Assembly: GCA_000507305.1 (NCBI GenBank)
Contig: DF240144.1
Location: 1-64,000 of the forward strand
DNA length: 64,000 nt
Source of the DNA: Breviolum minutum Mf 1.05b.01
Taxonomy: Eukaryota; Sar; Dinophyceae; Suessiales; Symbiodiniaceae
Direction: 5' to 3'
Position 1 is the first letter of the stretch. Every line of letters begins with the position of its first letter. The notes beneath the pieces were generated by a model that was not told the origin of the DNA, made no database searches, and was given only the letters and a program-made list of their open reading frames with translations. Both the position numbers and the translations under genes were made by a program. Below, in pieces: positions 53,231-63,927 of the stretch.

Positions 53231-53325
53231 TCCTAGTAGTTTAGTAAGGGTCCTTATTTCATGGCTTATCATAATCCTTTTATAACGGGGTAGTATTTCA
53301 TCCCCGACATATACCCTAAACAACC
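53231..53325. repeat. PAL-K element
   Basis: tagtagtttagtaagggtcc, ttatttcatggcttatcata and taccctaaacaaccagct. Confidence 0.6.
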
Positions 53326-53711
53326 AGCTATATACCCATGGTAGTTATATTTCCTACCTTATATACTACCCAGTTCTATATCATCCCTTTATGGTTGTTT
53401 ATTTATATACCCTAAACAACCGTTTGGGCCCTTATTCCACGCAGCTCCCCATGGAAAAAAAAAAAACAACCAAGCAAAACAGCACCTCGACACCACGCCG
53501 GACAAGACCGCGTTGCCGTAGGAGTTGCCTCCGATAGAAAAGAAACAGGGTTTCAGATGCCTAAAATAGAGGTACTGAACCTTATTTTTGGCTATTTTGG
53601 GGCTGGGTTTTCCCTTACATAAACCGTATCCATACAGCTTATATAGGTGAGGATTCCTCCATTTTAGGTACCTGAAATGTTTGGTGATTGAAAAATGGTG
53701 GTTCCTGTTCC

Positions 53712-53838
53712 CTAAGGATCCGTTTGTATGTCCTAAGCATCCGGGATGACACCCCTACATTCCTATTCAACAAAGATGATGATTGGAACCTATAGGAAAT
53801 CCTATTCGATCGGGAGGGGTCTGGATTCTTAGGGGTTG
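53712..53838. repeat. PAL-P element
   Basis: ccctaaggatccgtttgtat at the left and gaggggtctggattcttagg then ggt at the right. Confidence 0.65.
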
Positions 53839-53993
53839 ACCCTAAGAATCCATGAAAAATCACAGGGCACTAAAAGAACATAGTCCTGGTGATAATTGTG
53901 GTGGTGGCAGGTGTCTACCAAAGGGTAACCTCTAGGTGAACCATTCAATTCCCAATCACTCAGTGAAGTGAGGCAACATCTTAAAGACTCCGT

Positions 53994-54103
53994 TACCCTC
54001 CTTGAAACTAACATTTTCGCACCTGAAAATGGATGGTTGGAATACCAGTTTCCTTTTGGGATGGTTTATTTTCAGGTGCTGTTGCTGTTAGTTTCAAGGG
54101 AGA
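53994..54103. repeat. PAL-D palindromic element
   Basis: taccctccttgaaactaaca then ttttcgcacctg is mirrored by caggtgctgttgctgttagt then ttcaaggg. Confidence 0.8.
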
Positions 54104-54205
54104 AAAATCACCCTTGATGCCCATTGTATCCTCCAATCAACTGTGACAAGTCCTCTACTTCATCAAGTTCAAGTTTGCTCTTCAACCGTTTCCCAAATTT
54201 TTGAT

Positions 54206-54304
54206 ACTGGTTGGTGGTTCCAGCCCATCCGAAAAATATCAGTCAAATTAGGAAATCTTCCCCAAGTAGGGATGAAAATAAAAAATATTTGAAACCACCA
54301 CCTA
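54206..54304. repeat. PAL-B element
   Basis: actggttggtggttccagcc and atatttgaaaccaccaccta. Confidence 0.75.
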
Positions 54305-54479
54305 CAGGATATCCTTCCGGACCTGATAGTAACACGTCATCAACATACGCGACCACAAGCAACTTGGTGCGGGGGGTATTTGAACACCGACAAATGACCA
54401 TGCCTTACCCACCGGATCATCCAAAGAATTTGCGTGTTTCAAAATCCATCAAGCGCCAAAAAAACACCATTTTTTTTCA

Positions 54480-54610
54480 AAACCCTAAGAATCCAGACCC
54501 TTCCCTAAAATTCGTAGGATCGATTTTGTCTCAAAATCCCATCTACCCAGGTCCTAGGAATATGCCGGGAAAATCCCGGATTTTTAATTAGGACATATCT
54601 CTGGATCCAA
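54480..54610. repeat. PAL-P element, divergent
   Basis: ccctaagaatccagaccctt, ggatcgattttgtctcaaaa and ggacatatctctggatcc. Confidence 0.55.
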
Positions 54611-55054
54611 AAAGAGACAAGTAGGATGAAATCACCTCAGTTACCCACTTATAAAGTCTAAGAAAATCTCCAACAGGACCCACTGTCCACGGACCCCGAA
54701 CAAACCTGAGTATCAAGTAGCTCGATCGCAACTTAGGGGTCCGTTGGGATTCGGTCCCATTTAATTTTTGATAGATAAAGCCATTTAACTGCTTTTTCCG
54801 GGGGCCCACCTTGACGGACCCATATCTGGATCCATTCATAGGGAAAAAACCCACCCCTATATCCGCCTCCAACGCAAACGACCTGAATCACGAATCCTTC
54901 ACTCTGCAAATATTCCTGCAAGGTCTGTCTGAGTGGGAGAAACGTCGTGGCAGAAGGGGAACTATCTCTACCTGGAACGCCTTTTGTGTCCTATTTTGTT
55001 TAGGCAACTGGAAACCCCTAAAACCAGCAACTATTGCCTTAAAAATAGGGGTTA

Positions 55055-55158
55055 CTAGTTGGTGGTTGAACCGACCCATTTGAAACATATGCTCGTCAAA
55101 TTGGATCATGTCTCCAAGTAAGGGAAGAAAATAAATCATATTTGAAACCACCACCTAG
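55055..55158. repeat. PAL-B element
   Basis: ctagttggtggttgaaccga and tttgaaaccaccacctag. Confidence 0.8.
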
Positions 55159-55317
55159 CACAAGATGGGCCACCATAAAAATTAGTTATATATGTTTTTC
55201 CTTTTCTTCACACCTATGAGTATGGGGTTCTAATCCCAGTGAAACCTATGTATTGATATAAACAAGTTATTCTTTCTCACAAAAACAAGTTATGAATATA
55301 ATAGTACTTTCTGATAC

Positions 55318-55403
55318 TTGGATTCGCTTCAGGTGGTTGGAAAAAGTATCAAAACAGTTTTTCCCCAAATGGTGGGTTTTGTATTTGTGATGGATCCCAT
55401 GGT
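55318..55403. repeat. Dispersed repeat S, copy 3
   Basis: ggattcgcttcaggtggttg, gaaaaagtatcaaaacagtt and gatggatcccatgg. It directly truncates the RNase H fragment to its right. Confidence 0.55.
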
Positions 55404-55578
55404 GGCAATCCGTAAACACACCTTGTTGCCCAGGCACCAAACCCGCCCACACCAAACGCGGGCAAGTACCGGGACGTGCTAGAACTTTAAAGGCTAGAAC
55501 AACTGCTCCGGCTGAGACCCTTAGATCAGCATACTTAGGGTACAAACATGAGCCATCCGCAAAGATGTCAACGCAGTC
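55403..55578 (-). pseudogene. RNase H N-terminal fragment of a retroelement
   Basis: The minus strand reads CDCVDIFADGSCLYPKYADL, then RVSAGAVVLAFK and RLVWAGLVPGQQGVF. This is the first strand pair of retroelement RNase H, with the catalytic Asp in IFADGSC. Compare IFTDGSC in the copy at 19533-20342. The reading is lost in repeat S, which supplies the left boundary. Remaining catalytic residues are absent. Upstream sequence to about 55790 is in other frames. The paralogue has its Gly-Ser-Ala strand at the same spacing. Confidence 0.55.
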
Positions 55579-55796
55579 GCAATGGTGAAAAATCCTGGCA
55601 CTTTTGGTGAAGCCATCCTAGATCGTTTTGCTCCTCCTGAAAGGGAGTTCATGTTCCGGGAAGTGAACGAACGTTCTCTAACTGGGATCGCTGCATCCTC
55701 GTATCCAGGTGCCACAGGAACAGATGGACTACTAGAGGCTGCCGGACAGCACACGAAACTCTGATGCAAATGATGACGGCGTCTTCGGCCAACATT

Positions 55797-55910
55797 TTGG
55801 CCAAATTAACATGGAACCCAAAAATCACCCGCTTTTTCAAGGGAAAACTATCTGAACCAAACCTCCATTTTATGGGTTCCATTGGTTCCATGTGAATTTT
55901 CCAGGGTGTA
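55797..55910. repeat. PAL-C palindromic element
   Basis: ccaaattaacatggaaccca is mirrored by ggttccatgtgaattttcca then gggtgta. Confidence 0.75.
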
Positions 55911-56025
55911 CCTTTCTCAAAATTACACCCCTTGTTTTGGTGCCAGGGCCTTTCTCAATTCCCTATATAGATGGTCAAAACCCACCTTTAATACCCCATA
56001 TAGGATCCATGGGATGGGGAATCCT

Positions 56026-56213
56026 TACTTGGAGGATCATCCCAAACAGTAAGTGATTGGTAACCCCCTCATGTATAAGCCATAAAACGGCCATGTAAGG
56101 AAGGGGGGAAGGTTGGGAACAGCCCAGATCCTTAGGGGACAAAAACTATCCAGGATCTATGCATGGTTATGAAAACCACTTACTAGTGGGATGATCCTCC
56201 AAGTAGTCGTGGG
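56026..56213. repeat. PAL-R element with internal addition
   Basis: acttggaggatcatcccaaa is mirrored by agtgggatgatcctccaagt. It is about 55 bases longer than the 43046 copy, from extra sequence around 56105-56165. Confidence 0.75.
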
Positions 56214-56517
56214 TGTATAAACTCCAGCTAATCAGGTTGATATGATCTTTGGACCTCACATGTAGGGCTCCTTCACATCTTGCATATCACAAACCTGTGG
56301 TAGATTTTAGGAACACGGGAACAGGGTGATTTGTCTATGATGAATGTCAATACACAATGAACCAAAAATAAACAAAATGTATCACTTGCAGTAAATTTAC
56401 ATCAATTATAAGTATACTTTCCCATCTAAGGCAAAAAAAATCCCCTATATTCCCCAAACTCAAACACTTTCCACCAGACTTTTCTCCAACAAAACCGACC
56501 AATCCAACAAACCAACC

Positions 56518-56611
56518 CTAGTTGGTGGTTTCAACCCCATTGAAAAATATTAGTCAAATTGGATCATTCCCCCAGGTAGGGTTGAAAAATATTTGAGTTG
56601 CCACCACCTAG
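56518..56611. repeat. PAL-B element
   Basis: ctagttggtggtttcaaccc and tttgagttgccaccacctag. Confidence 0.8.
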
Positions 56612-56922
56612 AACCACAGGGAGCCCCGGAAGGCGCCTGATAAATAAAGGAGCCCTCCCGCCGGATGCGACCCGCAGCTTCAAAGCGGCAAACATATTCC
56701 ACGTCGCCGGACTCCCTGGAGGCGGGAAGTCCGGTTCGATGAGTTTTCGGAAGGCCATGATGGAATATACCCATTGTCATCCCCCAAAGATTGCTTGTTG
56801 GTGGTTTGGTGGTTTCAACCCAATTGAAAAAAAATTGGTCAAAAAAGGGTCCAAACGGTGGTTTACTAGGGTGGACCCATGGAAGTTTTCGGAAGGCCAT
56901 AATGGGAAATCATATTTCACCA

Positions 56923-57021
56923 AGCTTTGCATGACTTTCCAGCGGTGTTTTTACCACCCAGCAAGTGTGGGTTATAGGATTTCCTCAGATGTTTATAACT
57001 ACCTTCGTTATACTTGCTACT
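56923..57021. repeat. Dispersed repeat, partner of 4151-4246
   Basis: agctttgcatgactttccag, cagcaagtgtgggttatagg and aactaccttcgttatacttg. Confidence 0.6.
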
Positions 57022-57199
57022 AGGGGGTCCATGGAAGTTAGTAACTAGTTAGGTAAATATACCATACATTGATGCTAATGGAATAATGTTTCACCAAGAT
57101 TTCCCTGAGATAACCCTAGTTTTACGGACTGGCAACAGTGAGCAACTGGATGATATTTCTACATTTGAGGGTTGTTCTAAATTCTTTCATCTGGAAAAC

Positions 57200-57680
57200 G
57201 TCATCTTCGCCAAAAAAAAATTTTCTTTCGCCGAACTTTCGCGAACTCCATGTTTTTCTTTCGCGGTACATGTTGGCGAAGATTTTGGAGAAAAACGTGG
57301 ATGTGTGATATCCTCAAATTGTTCCAGGCGTCTGATCCCTCGTCACACTTCACTCTGCGGCAGCTGCACTTAAACATTTACGTTTTGCTTTAAGATGTTG
57401 GTCCTTGCTCACCTTCATCGGTCAGTTCTGACACAACAAGTCCACAGTTTAGGCCACCTAGCCTTCAAATGAAGGTCGTCTTTCGCCAAGGCTTTAGCAA
57501 AACTTTCGCCAAACTTTCGCGAAAAATCCCCCAATAGTTTTTACAAAATGATACATATATACATAATACGTACTAAGTACAAATATCTACAATGCAATTT
57601 AGACATGTGTACATGAACTTTCGCCAAAACTTTAGCCAGAAAAAAAAATCTTTCGCCGTTTCAGAAAAAAACTTTAGCCG
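57200..57680. repeat. Cluster of ctttcgcc / ctttagcc words
   Basis: At least ten copies of ctttcgcc(a/g)aa or actttagcc are scattered irregularly, for example ctttcgccgaactttcgcga and aactttcgccaaaactttag. Spacing is uneven, so this is not a simple tandem array. An open plus frame (57086-57373) crosses it but is not recognised. Confidence 0.6.
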
Positions 57681-57760
57681 AGACTGTTAATTGCATACCC
57701 GAAGGCTTACGCAAAGGAAACCCCTTTCATGGACCTTTTGCTCAGCTCTCATATAAAATC

Positions 57761-57875
57761 AGACTGTTGATGGTTCAGAAATCCAGCTAACCACCTGTTA
57801 TCTATGAAACTCTATGAAAAAAAGGATATGTACTCTGCGTATCAACTGGTGCAGGATTTCTTCTATCAACAGTAT
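57761..57875. repeat. PAL-M element
   Basis: gactgttgatggttcagaaa then tccagc; right end ggtgcaggatttcttctatc then aacagta. The flank catataaaatca recurs before the copy at 59035. Confidence 0.7.
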
Positions 57876-58372
57876 TTCACCAACCTGGATATCCCTGAAA
57901 TAAGTGGATTTACCTTCCAAAACGCTACCAGGTCCTGTGAGGTCGCTATCATTTGACCAAATGATTTGGAAGGAAAGAACTGAGAAATGTAGCTTGAGGG
58001 GTAGGAGTGAGGGGTAGGAGGTATATCATATTCCCTAAGAATCCAAACTCCACCGAAACTGAGCAAGTATGACTGGTACATGTCCTGGATGATCCTCCAA
58101 GTATCTAAGAAATCCCCAACATACCCTTGGAGCATACCCCAAGAATCCCTAAACCCCCAAATGAAAGGAATTCCTTCATAAACCGTTGGTTGGGGGTCTG
58201 GGGTATGTTCCAGGGGGTATGTTCCAAAGTTCCATTTTTTTTGATGAAAACCCGTCACCCAAAAACTCAGCGCTGGTTGGAAAGGCCTGGTGGATAGAAG
58301 AGCACGTCCTCCTCCAGAGGATCTTGGGTAGTAGACCTGGATTTTTTCACCCAGAAATGTTTCAAAAAAAAA

Positions 58373-58535
<163 letters not shown>

Positions 58536-58914
58536 CGTATCAATTCTGATCATGTTTCAACAAGTTTGCCATATATCATACTTGAATATTTCAAATGGGC
58601 AAACAATTGTTCCTTTTGGTCAGCTTTCTGTGGTGAATCTCGGTACACATGTTACACACTATTTCGGAAGAGCCAGGTAGTGCTTGAGACCCCCATTTCA
58701 AAAAAAAACATGTTATCGAATTAGACCATTTCCCCAGGTTTCTTGTTTATCGGGAACCAGTGGCTATCTTAAGTGGTGCATCTTTGTATCACCCACGTTT
58801 ACTATATTGATAAGTGGCTATGGATCAAGATTTGGGTGCGCAAACACATCGGAGTTGATTTAATATTGCTGAGTTCATTTTGATTGGTGCAATATTTTTC
58901 AGCACCCTAAGTAT

Positions 58915-58999
58915 CCTGACCCCTAAAGTCAGGAGCTATTTTGAGGGCCCTACCCCTACGGAAAACAGGTTCATTCACCCTTCCATTGGAGGGACGACA
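58915..58999. repeat. Dispersed repeat PAL-Q
   Basis: ggagctattttgagggccct, ggttcattcacccttccatt and ggaggga. Confidence 0.55.
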
Positions 59000-59034
59000 G
59001 TGAGCAACTGGATGATATTTCTACATATAAAATC

Positions 59035-59149
59035 ATACTGTTAATGGAAGAAATCCTGCTAACCACCTCTTATCTACTAGTATAAAACTCTATGAAAAGC
59101 CGGATATTCTGCATATCAACTGGTGCAGGATTTCTTCCATCAACAGTAT
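59035..59149. repeat. PAL-M palindromic element, near-perfect
   Basis: atactgttaatggaagaaat then cctgc; right end tggtgcaggatttcttccat then caacagtat. Confidence 0.8.
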
Positions 59150-59374
59150 AGCTGGAACGTACATTATGGTGAATGTTGTCCCACTTACTGTACGCATTGG
59201 TCCTCCTAAACAACACTGTGACATTCCAGTGAAGTACGGTGATTTAAAATGCACCACTTGAAACCGGGACATCTTTCACTTTTAACTTTTAACCTCGATC
59301 CTTACCAATTCAAAACTCTGAATGTTGAACCCAAGCCGCCATGTGGTTAAATAATGGTTTGGGCAATCTCTTCT

Positions 59375-59505
59375 GGGATGTCCATGGTACTTAGTAAATG
59401 GATTATAACCCCTATATAAGTAGGTTATAAGTCCCCTCATTGGGTTATAAATCAACTTACGAACTAGTTACTAACTTCCATCGACACCCTAGTTGGCAAC
59501 CAAAC
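59375..59505. repeat. PAL-H element
   Basis: gggatgtccatggtacttag at the left; actaacttccatcgacaccc at the right; core gtaggttataagtcccc. Confidence 0.65.
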
Positions 59506-59551
59506 TCAAGGCCGGCTGGCAAGCGTCCCGTGGCATTGCCCGGAGGGTGGT

Positions 59552-59693
59552 GGGCACCCTGCTTGGATGTCCCAGGAAGTTAGTAAATAGTTAGTAGATG
59601 GGTTATAACCTACCTATAAATGGGGTATATTGGGGTTATAACCCACCTACTAACCTTTTACTAGCTTCCTGGGGACATCCAAGCAGGGTGCCC
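59552..59693. repeat. PAL-I palindrome extended by mirrored flanks
   Basis: gggcaccctgcttggatgtc is mirrored by acatccaagcagggtgccc. The extra gggcaccctg pairing lies outside the normal PAL-I ends. Confidence 0.8.
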
Positions 59694-59941
59694 TTCAGAT
59701 CCCTTCAGATTTCCAAGGCACATAAATGTCGCGATCTCTTCGATCCACAGGCTTTTCAACGAAGGGTTTATTGATTCGCCGGTCGCCCACCTGTGGCCCA
59801 GGTGAAGATTTGGGGGCCCAAGAAACCATCCCATGGGACGAGGATGCATGTATATTTTACCTATACATGAAACCCTAGGCTTCCAAACACCTGGGGGTTG
59901 GAGGTATTTGAACCTCAAAAACAGACCCAAAACACCTTCTC

Positions 59942-60014
59942 AGGAGGTAAATATACCATACATGGATGGTAAAATATACCATACATGGATGGTAAAATAT
60001 ACCATACATGGATG
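59942..60014. repeat. Tandem triplication of a PAL-A end, 23-bp unit
   Basis: aaatataccatacatggatg repeated three times with ggta(a) spacers. The matching left arm (tatacatgaaac) lies at about 59860. Confidence 0.85.
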
Positions 60015-60253
60015 GTTATGGGGGGGGGAATCGCCGGTTGTTGAGCAGTGAACAAAAATTAAATACCGTACATGCAACCTGGCGTTTGGAAACGGGACTC
60101 TGATTTCATGGCTTATAAGACAACCCCTTATATTACTCGGTAGTATTTCGTCACCTAAGGTGTTTGTTTGCTCATTTCATCATTTCAGTTCATGGGCCGA
60201 GTTATTTTAGTTTGCCGTTGATACAAACTGGGTAAGGATATAAGTGATATATA

Positions 60254-60396
60254 AGATATACCTGGAACTCTAAACAACCAGTTTTTAGAATTTATGCTTG
60301 GTGAAACAACCATTTTTTCATGTAATAAATCTGGAATCATCGTCCAATTGATAGCCAATTGCCAACAAAAGTGGTTGGCCTTAGAGTTCCAGGTAT
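60254..60396. repeat. Inverted repeat abutting PAL-H
   Basis: atacctggaactctaaacaa is mirrored by gccttagagttccaggtat. The right arm ends exactly where PAL-H begins. Confidence 0.65.
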
Positions 60397-60528
60397 GCTG
60401 GGGATGTCCATGGAAGTTAGCAACTAGTTAGTAAGTTGATTTACAACCCATTTAGGGGACTTATAACTTATAACCTACTGATATAGGGGTTATAATTAAT
60501 TTACTAAGTACCGGCAGGACATCCCAGC
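60397..60528. repeat. PAL-H element
   Basis: gctggggatgtccatggaag at the left; taccggcaggacatcccagc at the right. Confidence 0.75.
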
Positions 60529-60669
60529 ACGGTATAAGGGTTCATGGTTTTTCTAAGTGGGAGGCACATCAACCTAATGGAACACCCCCTGGAACCGGAG
60601 AAACGTTGGGAATTCGTGAGTTTTCTTCGTCATTTTTTCGTCCAGGAGTGTCATGACTCAAGGGTAGGG

Positions 60670-60762
60670 ATACTGTTGATGGTATAAAAACTGGCAAATA
60701 ATAAGGCTTTTTACCATCTCAACTGGTGCAGGATTTTTTCCATCAACTGATATCAACAGTAT
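60670..60762. repeat. PAL-M element
   Basis: tactgttgatggtataaaaa at the left; gtgcaggattttttccatca then …tatcaacagta at the right, with a partial duplication of the end. Confidence 0.65.
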
Positions 60763-60791
60763 GTTGAGATCTTCTGTTGAAACTGTGTACC

Positions 60792-60890
60792 AGGTGATTC
60801 AAAGTGACCATTCTATTTTGGGAAGTGACCCTTTTAAAAGTTTAACTGACCTCTAAATAGGGAATAAAATGCTCACGACTTGAATTACCC
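60792..60890. repeat. PAL-F element
   Basis: caggtgattcaaagtgacca … gctcacgacttgaattacc; inner gggaagtgacccttttaaaa. Confidence 0.6.
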
Positions 60891-61165
60891 CCCAATTACA
60901 CAAGCTTTGCCGCAAATGGTGAGCAGATCCGCACTCCCTACTTGAGTTTGGTGAAAAAAATCGGCTAGGTCCGTTGTAAGAATCCAACCGCGAACTCCTT
61001 TTTGAACGTCCCGGGGATCCGAACCACAATGTAGTCTTCATGTTCCTGGCCGCACATTTGGGGTGGAAATTGGTGTTTCAAAACACTGAAAAAACTGATT
61101 GGCAATGTGGCAATGTGGGTGGATCAGTTGCTTCCTGGCCGTGCATCCTCAACACACATCAAACT

Positions 61166-61270
61166 GGATGTTTCCGAAAATAGTGGTACCCCCAAATCAT
61201 CCATTTTAATAGGATTTTCCATTATAAACCATCCATTTTGGGGGCCCACCCCTATTTTTGGAAACACCCA
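61166..61270. repeat. PAL-N palindromic element
   Basis: tggatgtttccgaaaatagt is mirrored by cacccctatttttggaaaca. Confidence 0.75.
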
Positions 61271-61399
61271 ACTCCAAAACTCAACTTCCAAAAAGTGCAG
61301 CTCCTCAATGAGTGTATCAGGTACATCTGCCCCTCCATCACCTCAGTCTTTCAGTTGAAGGTCTCCCGCAAAGTGCCAAAGTTGAGATATACAAACGAT

Positions 61400-61610
61400 A
61401 CTGGTTGGTGGTTGAACCAACCCATCTGAAAAATATATTACACCCGCCAAGATTAACATAGAACCTGAAAATGATGGTTTGGAAGATGTTTCTCCTTTTC
61501 CAGGGGTGTATTCTCAGGTTCCATGTTAATCTTCCCGGATGTATATAGTCAAATTGGATCATCTCCCCAGGTAAGGATGAACATAAAAGATGTTTGAAAC
61601 CACCACCTAG
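61400..61610. repeat. PAL-B element split by a nested PAL-C
   Basis: actggttggtggttgaacca … gaaaaatata on the left; agtcaaattggatcatctcc … gaaaccaccacctag on the right. Confidence 0.85.
61439..61543. mobile_element. PAL-C element nested in PAL-B, TA flanks
   Basis: tacacccgccaagattaaca then tagaacc is mirrored by ggttccatgttaatcttccc then ggatgta. TA at 61439-61440 and 61542-61543. Confidence 0.8.
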
Positions 61611-61726
61611 AATATAATTACTGTTGATGGCAACCAGAAATCCGGCTTTCACGAGTTGAGGTTGGTAGTTTATGCCTTGATAAAAACGGGGATTTTTGTG
61701 TACATCCCAGGTGACCTGGGGATGTT

Positions 61727-61836
61727 TACCCTCCCTGAAACTAACATTTTCGCACCTCAAACACTGGGGTCGCAAAATGAGTTTCCTTTTGGGTTTCGGC
61801 CTCCTGGCAGGTGCTATGTTAGTTTCAGGGAGGGTA
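61727..61836. repeat. PAL-D palindromic element, TA flanks
   Basis: taccctccctgaaactaaca is mirrored by tgttagtttcagggagggta; 20 of 20 end bases pair. Cleanest copy. Confidence 0.9.
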
Positions 61837-62275
61837 GAGTAGCAGGGAGTTATTCGGAGATTTGATGATTGACAGTTATGATGATGTTTTTGTTTTCCCG
61901 ATTTGGAGGCCATGCGAATCGGCTCCTGGAATTTCCATGGTGTTTTAACATCGGAACAGTCAGTGACTTTTAAGGTCTCTCCTCTAAAAAGGTTTCTCCC
62001 ACTAAAAACCTCCCTATACACTGACATATCTGACATTTAACCCCTGAAACATCATGTTTTTTGGAGATGAAATTTCTTTTGGGGCTCGCCTGCATGATTT
62101 TCGGAACGAATTAGGCTGCTTTTTGGGGGGGAGCACATCCATCAAAGTCCGACAACAACAAAAAGTGAGGGGTCTTCTGTCAGCAGAAAAGAGCCCAGGT
62201 GAGCACTGGAAACAAAACCCTTGGCTGACATTCCATTGTACTGGATGGTGAATGGGGATCCTTATCAAAGGTGTC

Positions 62276-62378
62276 CTAGTTGGTGGTTTCAACCCATTTG
62301 AAAAATATGCTCGTCAAAACGGGAATCTTCCCCTAAAAAAGGGGTGAACATGAAAAAATGTTTGAAACTACTACCTAC
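62276..62378. repeat. PAL-B element
   Basis: ctagttggtggtttcaaccc and gtttgaaactactaccta. Confidence 0.75.
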
Positions 62379-62710
62379 AAGTAGTGTCTTAGTTATAATC
62401 TCCATACAGTACAATGTCTTTAAGTCAGAGACCATTAAAATGATAGCCCTTGGATGCCTTTGGAACTGCATGGCAGGGTGAACCGATCACTGCTCAGGGC
62501 CTTACATCATTTGAAGAGGTTGTCTGCCGCCCACACAACTTATCCCTTCATGATGAAGGGCATGTCATCCGAATCCTCAAATTCCTCCATCACAAGATAT
62601 CTTAGACTCTCAAAAAAAACGCGAATCCAAAGAGACCACACCGAAAAAACCATGGGTAATTGGTGCATAGGGTTGGTGATTTACTATCCTAGAAATACTG
62701 AAAAGGATGA

Positions 62711-62818
62711 CATACTGTTGATGGCAGAAATCTAGCACCACCTGGGATGTATAAAACCCTGTGAATAATGGGAAAAACTACATATCAACTGGTGCAGGAT
62801 TTCTTCCATCAACAGTAG
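62711..62818. repeat. PAL-M palindromic element, near-perfect
   Basis: tactgttgatggcagaaatc is mirrored by ggatttcttccatcaacagt then a. Confidence 0.85.
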
Positions 62819-62985
62819 TACCAGGAATATCCTTCTCTAAGCTACATTTTAGGGATGACATCATCTGACATTTACTGTAATTCACCCTGTGTGCTCTTGT
62901 TCAAGTTAATTTGGTTCTTTCTGCCCTTGTTCATTTGGCTTGTTGTGCTCCACCCGTTGCCAAACAACACACAAACCCATACCGC

Positions 62986-63078
62986 CCATACCATCCATGT
63001 ATGGTATATACACCCACATTTGGTTGATTTTGATGGTAAATGTAGGTATATAAATATACCATACATGGATCCTATGGG
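62986..63078. repeat. PAL-A palindromic element
   Basis: cccataccatccatgtatgg then tatat is mirrored by ataccatacatggatcctat then ggg. Confidence 0.8.
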
Positions 63079-63217
63079 AAAAACAACGCGAAACTCGAAC
63101 TGTCCCAGTTTTTTGGGACCCCCAAACGAGAGCACTCAACGAAGAGGGGGGTCGGTAAGCCATGGTCCTGGGAGGGTTTGGGGCCTTGAATTGAAAAGAC
63201 TTGATTTCCGTCCAAAA

Positions 63218-63316
63218 ACAACCTCTGAAAACTAACATGACGGATTCCTGGAAAATCCCCATTAAAACAATAGGAAATACATCTTCAAATGGTGGGTGTT
63301 CCATTGTCATGTTCCA
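63218..63316. repeat. PAL-E-type element
   Basis: aacctctgaaaactaacatg at the left; ttccattgtcatgttccat at the right; interior aataggaaatacatcttcaa. Confidence 0.6.
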
Positions 63317-63329
63317 TAAGACTTATATT

Positions 63330-63440
63330 CATTAACCCTGAAAGTCCAGTCGACCAAACAAAGTGGCTGATATTTAGGATGATCCATGGAGCAAGGATTT
63401 CCGATCCTACCAATGGGCAAAGTTTGGTCCCAAATGGACT
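63330..63440. repeat. Dispersed repeat O, copy 2 (inverse)
   Basis: gaaagtccagtcgaccaaac, ggatgatccatggagcaagg and tttccgatcctacc; reverse complement of the words at 22025-22125. Confidence 0.6.
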
Positions 63441-63927
63441 TCCTTGGGGGGTAAGATTGAACATATCATAATCCCTTTTGTAGGATGTAAAAACAAACAC
63501 CAAAACTCTCCCATAAAAGAAATAAGGCCCCCAATCTTGTAACAAAAAAAACGAGACATAAGGCCAAAAAGGTGGGTTTTTTGCCTTGGGTCTACTCCAT
63601 AGTTTTTTGAGGTCCCAAACCGAAGGTTTTTGGACATGTGAGTACTAAGGGACCCAAAAAACACCCTCCGAAAAAAATACTCTATGTATGCTCGATTTAC
63701 TTACAAAAACTGGGTAGTTTCGGGGGTTTAGGTACATATTAACCATAGATTTTAGCGTTTGGGCCTGAGTTTTTGACTTTTACGCGGGACATTCTTGGAA
63801 AGGATCTCTCTTAATTAGTGAGAACAAATGTTAGGCTGACTGGTAGTTGAGGAGATGTTGGGGCTACTTGGTTTGAGCTAGTTCTATATATTCTATATTC
63901 ACATGTACGTTTATATATATATATATC

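Noticed and set aside
54355-54450. Plus-strand frame near 54211-54591
   Set aside because: Most of it is PAL-B and PAL-P sequence; the unique middle is too short to judge.
61338-62036. 232-codon minus-strand frame
   Set aside because: Crosses PAL-B, PAL-C and PAL-D ends; the coding potential is due to repeat sequence.
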